A DNA stretch of 11,391 bases from an uncultured Lachnospiraceae bacterium. GTDB lineage: Bacteria; Bacillota; Clostridia; Lachnospirales; Lachnospiraceae. The position numbers were made by a program, and so were the translations under genes. Below, one piece after another: positions 1 through 5,489 of this stretch (positions are counted from its first letter, which is position 1; every line of letters begins with the position of its first letter). Location of the stretch: the NCBI GenBank assembly GCA_945836565.1, contig CAMALN010000032.1, positions 1 to 11,391 on the forward strand, written 5' to 3'. The notes under the pieces were generated by a model. That model saw nothing but the letters and a program-made list of their open reading frames with translations. It had not been told where the DNA came from and did not search any database.

Positions 1-46
1 AAGCCTGAAATTTTTTGAGAATATTGATAGGATAACAGAGGATATT
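1..46 (+). other. Left-edge leader before cbiC, with its ribosome binding site
   Basis: This short lead-in carries AGAGGAT at 37-43, a good Shine-Dalgarno match 3 nt before the ATG at 47. Frame 1 reads a few codons and stops at TGA 16-18, which could be the tail of an upstream gene. The cbiC frame itself stays open to the window edge (reading S-L-K-F-F-E-N-I-D-R-I-T-E-D-I before the ATG), so an upstream extension cannot be excluded. I see no riboswitch or promoter in these 46 bases. Confidence 0.4.
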
Positions 47-679
47 ATGGCAGATTTAGAATACGTAAAACCTGAGGATATAGAGAGAAGAAGCTTTGAG
101 ATTATTACGGCAGAGCTTGAAGCAATGGGCAAAAGCATACCGAAGGAGCAGGAGCTTGTGACCAAGAGAGTTATACATACAAGTGCTGACTTTTCTTATG
201 CTGATACTATGATGTACTCGGAAGGTGCGGTGGAGATAGCGAAGAAGCTCATAGCTTCAGGTGCATATATAGTTACAGACACCAATATGGGACTTTCGGG
301 TATAAACAAAAAGCGTCTATCAGGCTTCGGCGGACAGGTCTACTGCTTTATGGCAGATGAGGACATAGCCGAGACTGCTAAGCAAGAGGGCATAACAAGG
401 GCAGCAGCAAGTATGCGTAAAGCGGCTTCTTTGGATAAAAAGATTATATATGCGATAGGAAATGCACCGACTGCTCTTATAGAGCTGAAGCGGCTTATGG
501 ATGAGGGCTATAAGCCTGCATTTATAATAGGTGTGCCTGTGGGGTTTGTAAATGTTGAGGCGGCTAAGGAGCTTATAATAGCAAGTGATATACCGTATAT
601 AGTTAATCGGGGAAGAAAGGGCGGAAGCAATATTGCGGCAGCTATATGCAATGCGCTTATATATCAGACAGGGGCATAG
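47..679 (+). CDS. cbiC: Cobalt-precorrin-8 methylmutase CbiC
   Basis: CbiC moves the methyl group from C11 to C12 of cobalt-precorrin-8 to give cobyrinate, the last ring-shaping step of corrin synthesis; it is a cytosolic enzyme. The 210-residue protein has the usual family length. It opens with the typical Y-x-x-P-x-x-I-E-x-x-S-F-x-I-I segment (residues 6-20) and carries the R-V-I-H-T-S-A-D-F motif, in which His44 matches the catalytic histidine of CbiC/CobH. Further family landmarks are T-D-T-N-M near residue 80, A-I-G-N-A-P-T-A-L near 140, and the C-terminal G-R-K-G-G-S-N-I-A-A-A-I. ATG 47 is preferred because of AGAGGAT just upstream and because the family N-terminus begins there. The stop is 6 nt before the cbiD ATG, so the two genes are surely co-transcribed. 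The identification is firm. Confidence 0.95.
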   Translation: MADLEYVKPEDIERRSFEIITAELEAMGKSIPKEQELVTKRVIHTSADFSYADTMMYSEGAVEIAKKLIASGAYIVTDTNMGLSGINKKRLSGFGGQVYCFMADEDIAETAKQEGITRAAASMRKAASLDKKIIYAIGNAPTALIELKRLMDEGYKPAFIIGVPVGFVNVEAAKELIIASDIPYIVNRGRKGGSNIAAAICNALIYQTGA

Positions 680-685
680 GTGTGT

Positions 686-1828
686 ATGAAGGAATTAGAA
701 TCAAAAGCGGATTCAAAAAATCTCAGATGGGGATTTTCAACGGGAAGCTGTGCTGCGGCAGCCGCAAAGGCAGCTGCATATATGCTTTTCACCGGAAAGG
801 CTATAGATAGTGTGGACATATATACACCACAGGGAAGTAAATACACTCCTGTGCTTGAGGATATAGAGATAGATAAAGACTATGTAAGCTGTGCAGTGAG
901 GAAGGATGGCGGAGATGATCCGGATATCACTACCGGTACGCTTATATATGCAAAGGTGTCCTTAGACAGCATAAATGAAGGAGAACTTGAGATAGTAATA
1001 GATGGCGGAACAGGCGTAGGAAGAGTTACTAAGCCCGGACTTGACCAGCCGGTTGGAAATGCCGCGATAAATCATGTGCCGCGAAGCATGATAGAGGAAG
1101 CAGTGTCAAGTGTTGCAAAGGCATGCGATTTTGAAGGAAGGATAAAGGTTATTATATACGTTCCTGACGGAGAGGAATTGGCTAAGAAAACCATGAATCC
1201 AAAGCTTGGAATAGAAGGCGGTATATCTATACTTGGTACTATGGGTGTGGTAAAGCCGATGAGCACCTGTGCGATTATAGATACGATAAGGGTTGAGGTG
1301 TCCCAGAGGAAGGCTTTGGGTGAAAAGGTACTCGCAGTTACACCGGGTAATTACGGTGCTGAGTATATGCTAAAATGCTATGGCTATAGCTTGGATAAAA
1401 GTGTAAAATGCAGCAATTATATAGGGGATACAATAGATATTGCTATAGAAGCAGGCTTTGACAAGCTGCTTATAACAGGCCATATAGGTAAGCTTATAAA
1501 GCTTGCCGGTGGCATGATGAACACCCACTCAAGTGAGGGCGACTGCCGCATGGAGCTGCTGGTGGCAGCAGCATTAAGAGAGGGTATAGCTGCTGAGGCA
1601 GCAGTCAGAATACTTGATTGCGTTAGTACTGAGGAAGGAATAAGGATACTTGACGAGATGGGATTATGTAAACCGGTTATGAACAGGCTTCTTGACCAGA
1701 TAATGGAATATACTGACAGAAGGACAAAGGGAGCTATGGAGGTCGGATATATCATTTACTCAAATGTCTACGGTGAACTTGCCAAGACGGATAATGCAGA
1801 GAAATTACTTAGAAAGTGTATGTTGTAG
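686..1828 (+). CDS. cbiD: Cobalt-precorrin-5B C1-methyltransferase CbiD
   Basis: CbiD adds the SAM-derived methyl at C1 of cobalt-precorrin-5B, giving cobalt-precorrin-6A in the anaerobic pathway. Read from ATG 686 the protein has 380 residues, normal for the family. Diagnostic stretches are R-W-G-F-S-T-G-S-C-A-A-A-A-A-K (residues 14-28), D-G-G-D-D-P-D-I-T-T-G (about 73-83), the glycine-rich G-G-T-G-V-G-R-V-T-K-P-G-L (107-119) and the late N-T-H-S block (279-282) followed by G-D-C-R-M-E. An in-frame GTG at 680 lies directly after the cbiC stop and would add two residues. I prefer ATG 686 because AGGGGC at 670-675 is then about 10 nt away rather than 4. The window holds no sign of damage in this gene. 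It is the last corrin gene before the regulator/transporter cassette, and no terminator follows it. Confidence 0.95.
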   Translation: MKELESKADSKNLRWGFSTGSCAAAAAKAAAYMLFTGKAIDSVDIYTPQGSKYTPVLEDIEIDKDYVSCAVRKDGGDDPDITTGTLIYAKVSLDSINEGELEIVIDGGTGVGRVTKPGLDQPVGNAAINHVPRSMIEEAVSSVAKACDFEGRIKVIIYVPDGEELAKKTMNPKLGIEGGISILGTMGVVKPMSTCAIIDTIRVEVSQRKALGEKVLAVTPGNYGAEYMLKCYGYSLDKSVKCSNYIGDTIDIAIEAGFDKLLITGHIGKLIKLAGGMMNTHSSEGDCRMELLVAAALREGIAAEAAVRILDCVSTEEGIRILDEMGLCKPVMNRLLDQIMEYTDRRTKGAMEVGYIIYSNVYGELAKTDNAEKLLRKCML

Positions 1829-1915
1829 AGTAGATAATAAATACTGTAATAATTATTAAGTAGGTTATGATATAAGAAATGTTCATTATGGCTTACGTTA
1901 TATAAGGGGGATAAG
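1829..1915 (+). promoter_or_regulatory. AT-rich gap before the response regulator, weak promoter candidate
   Basis: The gap separates cbiD from the response regulator and is almost all A and T. TATGAT at 1866-1871 is a fair -10 hexamer, but the best -35 partner (CTGTAA, 1844-1849, 16-nt spacer) is poor. TGTAAT at 1845-1850 is a second possible -10. AAGGGGG at 1904-1910 is a strong ribosome binding site 5 nt before ATG 1916. There is no hairpin followed by a T-run, so read-through from cbiD is as likely as a separate promoter. Confidence 0.25.
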
Positions 1916-2611
1916 ATGGCAAGGATACTTGTTGTTGAGGATGATAAGGAGATAAATAATTTAATATGTGAATACCTTGGCACCATGGGGTATGAGACGG
2001 TGTCCTCGAATGACGGCATGAAGGCTCTCGAGCTGCTCAAATGGGACAAGAAGCTTGATATCGCACTTATAGATTTGATGCTTCCGTATCTGAGTGGCGA
2101 CAGACTTCTTAGTAAGCTTAGAGAATTCTCAGAGCTTCCGGTTATCGTTGTATCTGCGAAGGATACCGTGCAAACGAGGATAGAGCTTATAAAAATGGGA
2201 GCTGATGATTACATAACCAAACCATTTGACTTAGATGAGCTTGTGGTGCGTATAGAGGCCGTGCTAAAAAGATGCAGTAAATCAAACCCTGACGTGTCCG
2301 GTGATGTTCATCAAAGGTTAGAGCATAAGAACCTTGTAATGGATACTGAAGCAGGTGTTGTAACCGTTAACGGCAATCAGCTTGAGCTTACGGGTAAGGA
2401 ATATGCGATTATAGAGCTGTTGCTTCGCAATCCCAATAAGCTTTTCTCTAAGGTGAATCTGTTTGAAAGTGTATGGGATATGCCGTATTTTGCAGAGGAC
2501 AACACACTTAAGGTGCATATGAGTAATATACGAAATAAGATAAAGAAGTACGACGATGAAGAATACATAGAGACAATCTGGGGAATGGGCTATCGACTAA
2601 AGCAAAATTAA
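1916..2611 (+). CDS. OmpR-family two-component response regulator
   Basis: This is a 231-residue DNA-binding response regulator. The receiver domain (about 2-120) shows the acidic pair Asp9/Asp10, the phospho-acceptor Asp53 in I-D-L-M-L-P, Ser80 at the conserved Ser/Thr position and Lys102 in T-K-P-F. The C-terminal winged helix (about 132-229) has the family's L-T-G-K-E-Y-A-I-I-E-L-L and G-M-G-Y-R-L endings. It belongs to the compact group that controls peptide-antimicrobial ABC pumps in Firmicutes (an inference from its neighbours). Its partner kinase is probably the one at 4382-5308, split from it by the two transporter genes. Its likely operator starts over its own stop codon (2608-2640). 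It is unlikely to regulate only the cobalamin genes, although those lie on both sides. The specific target is not visible from the protein. Confidence 0.93.
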   Translation: MARILVVEDDKEINNLICEYLGTMGYETVSSNDGMKALELLKWDKKLDIALIDLMLPYLSGDRLLSKLREFSELPVIVVSAKDTVQTRIELIKMGADDYITKPFDLDELVVRIEAVLKRCSKSNPDVSGDVHQRLEHKNLVMDTEAGVVTVNGNQLELTGKEYAIIELLLRNPNKLFSKVNLFESVWDMPYFAEDNTLKVHMSNIRNKIKKYDDEEYIETIWGMGYRLKQN

Positions 2612-2640
2612 CCTTTTCTTAACCTTTTAGTTAACCTTTT
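2608..2640 (+). promoter_or_regulatory. Triple direct repeat TTAACCTTTT, likely response-regulator operator
   Basis: Three exact copies of TTAACCTTTT lie at 2608-2617, 2619-2628 and 2631-2640, so their starts are 11 and 12 bp apart, about one helical turn. OmpR-family regulators bind such direct repeats as side-by-side subunits on one DNA face. The first copy overlaps the TAA stop of the regulator gene (2609-2611). The third covers the -35 position of the candidate ATPase promoter. I find no other copy in the intergenic regions. That this regulator is the protein that binds here is an inference. Confidence 0.75.
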
Positions 2641-2662
2641 CTTTATGGTCGAAATATATGAT
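2634..2662 (+). promoter_or_regulatory. Candidate activator-dependent promoter for the ABC genes
   Basis: TATGAT at 2657-2662 is a good -10 hexamer. The -35 position with a 17-nt spacer (2634-2639, ACCTTT) does not match TTGACA and falls inside the third TTAACCTTTT repeat. A missing -35 replaced by an activator site is usual for promoters switched on by OmpR-type regulators. Transcription would start near 2669, giving a short leader with the strong site AAGGAGAT (2683-2690) before ATG 2696. Confidence 0.5.
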
Positions 2663-2695
2663 TAGACTATCGAAATCAAGGAAAGGAGATAAGAA

Positions 2696-3622
2696 ATGGA
2701 CGAGATAATACGTTTAGAGGGACTTACAAAGGTATACAAAAAAACACCTGTTGTAGACAGCTTTAACATTTCTATCAAGAAGGGACATATATACGGACTA
2801 ATCGGTCCGAACGGAGCCGGCAAGACAACCATTATGAAGATGATGGCAGGGCTGGTCGAGCCGACAGAGGGTACCATTGAACTTTTTGGAAGTAAAGAGA
2901 ATATCCAAAGGTCAAGGAGCAGAATGAGCTTTATGATTGAGGCACCATATCTAGATGGAAGTATGACAGCCAGAGAAAATATGGAGCTTATCAGATACAC
3001 AAGAGGAGTTGCTGACAAGAATCGCATCGAAGAGATATTGGAGTTTGTCGGACTCGACAAGGAGGATAAGAAGAAGGCTAAGAAATTCTCACTTGGTATG
3101 AAGCAGAGACTTGGACTCGGTATGGCACTTTTATCAAGTCCGGAGATAATGATCTTAGACGAGCCTATAAATGGTCTCGACCCACAGGGTATAGTTGAGA
3201 TAAGACATCTTCTTCGTAAGCTTTGTGATGAAAGCGGAGTAACCATACTTATATCAAGTCATATCCTGTCTGAGCTTGCTGAGCTCTGTGATGATTTTGC
3301 CATTATCGATAAGGGAAAGCTTATCGAGGATTTGTCTAAGGAAGAGCTTAAGCAAAAATGTATGAATTATCTGTCCGTGTCGACAGATGATAACAACAGA
3401 CTTACTACGGTATTAGAGCAGAATTTAGGTATAAAGGGATATAAGGTATTCCCGGATGACGAGGTTAGAATCTATGAGGGTATAGAGAATATAGTCAGAA
3501 TCTCAAAGGGGATAACAGATAGCGGACTTGTCTTAACCAGACTTGCGCAAGAGGGAGAAAGCTTAGAAGAGTTTTATCTCTCACGGGTTTCGGCAGATGA
3601 AGATGCAAAGGGGGTTAGATAA
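2696..3622 (+). CDS. ABC transporter ATPase, LanF/BcrA-like
   Basis: This is the ATP-hydrolysing subunit (308 residues) that drives the permease encoded 2 nt downstream. Motifs in order: Walker A G-P-N-G-A-G-K-T (37-44), signature S-L-G-M-K-Q (132-137), Walker B I-L-D-E with catalytic Glu156, D-loop G-L-D-P (160-163) and switch His189. At the Q-loop position the sequence is M-I-E-A-P-Y-L with Glu82 instead of Gln. This 'E-loop' is known from LanF lantibiotic-immunity ATPases and their BcrA relatives. The region after about 215 is the family's variable C-terminal extension. The usual role of such pumps is to remove or expel membrane-active peptides; the substrate here is unknown. Expression probably depends on the repeat operator just upstream. 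It uses ATC for Ile clearly more often than cbiD does (eye count). Confidence 0.9.
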   Translation: MDEIIRLEGLTKVYKKTPVVDSFNISIKKGHIYGLIGPNGAGKTTIMKMMAGLVEPTEGTIELFGSKENIQRSRSRMSFMIEAPYLDGSMTARENMELIRYTRGVADKNRIEEILEFVGLDKEDKKKAKKFSLGMKQRLGLGMALLSSPEIMILDEPINGLDPQGIVEIRHLLRKLCDESGVTILISSHILSELAELCDDFAIIDKGKLIEDLSKEELKQKCMNYLSVSTDDNNRLTTVLEQNLGIKGYKVFPDDEVRIYEGIENIVRISKGITDSGLVLTRLAQEGESLEEFYLSRVSADEDAKGVR

Positions 3623-3624
3623 GT

Positions 3625-4362
3625 ATGAACAGATTGATGAAAGCAGAATGGCTTAGAGTTAGGAAATCATCTCATTTTACAATATGGATTATCGGCATAT
3701 GTCTTTTGTTAAACTGGATGACAGTGATAAATGTTATGCCGGATGCAGAAAAGTCGGGAAGTAGCTTACTCATAATGTCTCTGGATACGATGTTTATGTT
3801 GATTTCGGCAGTTCTTCCGGCACTCACTGCTTGTATGGTGGGTATACATTTTTCTAATAAGACAGCATATTATGAAGTAATGGCAGGTGATAAGATATCT
3901 CACATTATCTTCAGCAAGCTGGTAGTTATAGGCTTGGGAGTTGGTGCGCTTTTCGGTATAGTATATGTTGGAATACAGGCCGGTTTTTGCATAGCATATG
4001 GAGTGGGCGAGTTTGATGATTTAGCACTTCGTTTAGCATTGGTAGTGATAATATTTCTCCATTTATCTTTACTTGGAGTTGTAATAGGTACAGCCCTTAA
4101 GCATGTTATAGCCCCGGTTCTTGGATACATGAAGGTAATGATGTTAGATAGTATATTTATGCTGATACTTTCGCTTATTTTTGAGGATTCGGTGATGGAA
4201 AAAATCAGTGGTTGGTTTATAACCTCACAGTTTAGTATGATCTGCATGCATGAGATTTCGAACACACTTGTCCTACAGATTATAGCTTCTGCAATTATTG
4301 ATGTAGCCCTGTGGTATGTGTTATCATATATCGGATACAAGCACAAGACTTTTGCAAAGTAA
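3625..4362 (+). CDS. ABC-2-type permease, LanE/BcrB-like, six helices
   Basis: This 245-residue integral membrane protein should form the channel for the ATPase just upstream. Six hydrophobic segments can be seen, at about 17-37, 50-74, 91-118, 132-155, 160-184 and 211-236. A short basic N-terminus (M-N-R-L-M-K-A-E-W-L-R-V-R-K) is typical of ABC-2 permeases that begin in the cytoplasm. The loop after the second helix (Y-Y-E-V-M-A-G-D-K-I-S-H-I-I-F-S-K) resembles the coupling region of BcrB/LanE-type permeases. AAGGGGG at 3608-3614, inside the ATPase gene, is its ribosome binding site. Only one permease gene is present, where LanFEG sets have two, so the pump may work with a homodimer as in BcrAB. 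Sequence conservation in this family is low, so the subfamily is tentative. Confidence 0.8.
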   Translation: MNRLMKAEWLRVRKSSHFTIWIIGICLLLNWMTVINVMPDAEKSGSSLLIMSLDTMFMLISAVLPALTACMVGIHFSNKTAYYEVMAGDKISHIIFSKLVVIGLGVGALFGIVYVGIQAGFCIAYGVGEFDDLALRLALVVIIFLHLSLLGVVIGTALKHVIAPVLGYMKVMMLDSIFMLILSLIFEDSVMEKISGWFITSQFSMICMHEISNTLVLQIIASAIIDVALWYVLSYIGYKHKTFAK

Positions 4363-4369
4363 AACAGTT

Positions 4370-4373
4370 AGGA
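4370..4373 (+). promoter_or_regulatory. Ribosome binding site that fixes the kinase start
   Basis: AGGA at 4370-4373 sits 8 nt before ATG 4382. A longer in-frame reading from ATG 4316 would overlap the permease gene by 47 nt and add 22 residues without a hydrophobic or conserved character. The ATG at 4374 is out of frame. The start at 4382 is therefore preferred. Confidence 0.6.
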
Positions 4374-4381
4374 ATGGTTAT

Positions 4382-5308
4382 ATGAGTAAAGCTGAGATAA
4401 CATTGCTAATATTTGGAGGATTGCTGTTAGTTTTAACAGCAATCCTTTTGGTGCGTATAGGACAGCTTAGAAGACAGATAAGAAGCTTTACCGCCCGGAT
4501 TAAGGAGAGGCGGGCTGACGATATGAACCAGCCGGTGAGTGTGGATTATTTTCAGAAGGATATTATCGGATTGGCAAATGAACTGAATGCTTATACAACT
4601 CTCATAAAAGAAGAGGTGTCGGCTCTTCAGAACGACAGAAAACAGCTGAAAAACATAATTGCAGGCATCTCGCATGATTTTCGTACGCCGCTTACATCTA
4701 TTAAGGGATATCTGCAGCTTTTAGAGAAAAGCGGATGCCTCGATGAGAAGGAGACTGAGTACTTAAAGATAGCCCTTCAAAAGACTGATTATCTAAAATC
4801 ACTTTCGGATGCATTCTTTGAGGTATCAAGCTTAGAAGCTAAGACTGAGGTTGTTGAAAAAGAAAAGGTGAATCTTATAACCTTTTTGTCTGAATTGGTG
4901 CTGGGGCAGTTTGACTGGATAAATGCCAAGGGCTTAGAAACAGATATAAACATACCCGAGAAGGATTTGTATGTTCTGTCGAACAAAGAGCTTCTGAACC
5001 GTATATTTGAAAATTTCTTCTCGAATATGAAGAAATATTCTGATAAATTTATCAGTTTGAGTGTTGATGAAGAGGGTGAAAATGTAATCGTCTCATTAAA
5101 AAATGATATGGCATATGATACTGATTTGGATGTAAATAAAGTGTTTGAAGCATTCTATCGTGAGAGCTCAAGGAGCAGTGAGGGCAGCGGAATCGGACTT
5201 TACGTGGTGGATTGTCTGGCGAGGAGCCTCGGACATAAGGTGTGGGCAGATTTACAGGATGGTGTATTCGCCATATATCTTGAAATAAAGACCAGTGATA
5301 TTGATTGA
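4382..5308 (+). CDS. Sensor histidine kinase with one membrane helix
   Basis: This 308-residue kinase very probably phosphorylates the response regulator at 1916-2611. A single hydrophobic helix (about 6-24) is followed at once by a basic, cytoplasmic linker (R-R-Q-I-R... to about 90). There is no second helix and so no extracellular sensor domain. The H-box G-I-S-H-D-F-R-T-P-L places the phosphorylated residue at His98. The N-box is E-N-F-F-S-N-M-K-K-Y (210-219; Asn211, Asn215). The G2 box G-S-G-I-G-L-Y is at 268-274. The D-x-G-x-G motif (G1) is not recognisable; K-N-D-M-A-Y-D stands at its place (240-246), as in some kinases of lantibiotic systems. Lack of a sensor domain fits kinases that read the state of a partner transporter in the membrane; this is an inference. 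The gene starts 19 nt after the permease and should share its transcript. Confidence 0.88.
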   Translation: MSKAEITLLIFGGLLLVLTAILLVRIGQLRRQIRSFTARIKERRADDMNQPVSVDYFQKDIIGLANELNAYTTLIKEEVSALQNDRKQLKNIIAGISHDFRTPLTSIKGYLQLLEKSGCLDEKETEYLKIALQKTDYLKSLSDAFFEVSSLEAKTEVVEKEKVNLITFLSELVLGQFDWINAKGLETDINIPEKDLYVLSNKELLNRIFENFFSNMKKYSDKFISLSVDEEGENVIVSLKNDMAYDTDLDVNKVFEAFYRESSRSSEGSGIGLYVVDCLARSLGHKVWADLQDGVFAIYLEIKTSDID

Positions 5309-5420
5309 TTATAGAGAGTAATGACATAGTTTGATTATATATTAGTGACATAAATTAATTACATAGACTGATGATATAGATTAATAACATAAATTAATGT
5401 TATAGAGTGATTTTACAGAT
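5306..5420 (+). repeat. Degenerate tandem array, 13-bp period
   Basis: About nine units follow one another from the kinase stop codon. Starts that I can place are 5306, 5319, 5332, 5343, 5356, 5369, 5382, 5395 and 5408. All steps are 13 bp except 5332 to 5343, which is 11. The rough consensus is TRATNACATARAT; units at 5343, 5356 and 5382 are the closest to it. A further look-alike (TATTGACATAAAA) occurs at 5426-5438 after a short break. The array is noncoding, since 13 is not a multiple of three and stops occur in all frames. It has no spacers and is not CRISPR. The unit is also too divergent to be a recent slippage product. Function unknown. Confidence 0.65.
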
Positions 5421-5427
5421 AAATTTA

Positions 5428-5457
5428 TTGACATAAAAGTATGAGGCGGCTTGTATT
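5428..5457 (+). promoter_or_regulatory. Candidate promoter for cbiF and the downstream cbi genes
   Basis: A perfect TTGACA (5428-5433) is followed after 18 nt by TGTATT (5452-5457), a 4-of-6 match to the -10 consensus. It lies at the end of the tandem array and about 30 nt before the cbiF ATG. If active, it would let the second cbi block be transcribed independently of the cassette. The TTGACA is itself part of a repeat-like unit, so chance is possible. Confidence 0.35.
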
Positions 5458-5477
5458 GGAACTATACACATTAGTCA

Positions 5478-5483
5478 GAGGAG
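5478..5483 (+). promoter_or_regulatory. Ribosome binding site that selects the cbiF start
   Basis: GAGGAG at 5478-5483 touches the ATG at 5484 but lies 6 nt before the in-frame ATG at 5490. Ribosomes need a spacer of roughly 5-9 nt, so 5490 is the likely start. The protein then begins M-V-H-F-V-G-A-G, as CbiF proteins usually do. Confidence 0.7.
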
Positions 5484-5489
5484 ATGCAG

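Noticed and set aside
680..685. GTG 680 as the cbiD start
   Set aside because: Spacing to the AGGGGC site is too short, and the extra two residues are not conserved; kept only as an alternative.
1829..1915. Cobalamin riboswitch in front of the response regulator or elsewhere between genes
   Set aside because: None of the intergenic stretches (1829-1915, 5309-5489, 7390-7456, 8213-8306) has the GC-rich B12-box core or room for the full fold. A riboswitch, if present, should lie left of the window.
2662..3246. Minus-strand open frame of 194 codons opposite the ATPase gene
   Set aside because: It mirrors the conserved ATPase coding region, has no ribosome binding site and a composition set by the opposite strand (Ser/Leu/Ile-rich). 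It is a shadow.
4316..4381. N-terminal extension of the kinase from ATG 4316
   Set aside because: It overlaps the permease gene, lacks a ribosome binding site and puts polar residues before the membrane helix; ATG 4382 is better.
1867..5378. Target-site duplication flanking the cassette (ATGATATA at 1867-1874 and 5371-5378)
   Set aside because: An 8-bp all-but-one A/T word is expected by chance in such AT-rich gaps, and the right copy belongs to the tandem array.
5384..5412. Intrinsic terminator after the kinase gene
   Set aside because: The 7-bp stem is almost all A/T and is not followed by a clear run of T, so it should not stop transcription well.
5306..5438. CRISPR array
   Set aside because: Units are only 13 bp, degenerate and directly joined without unique spacers.
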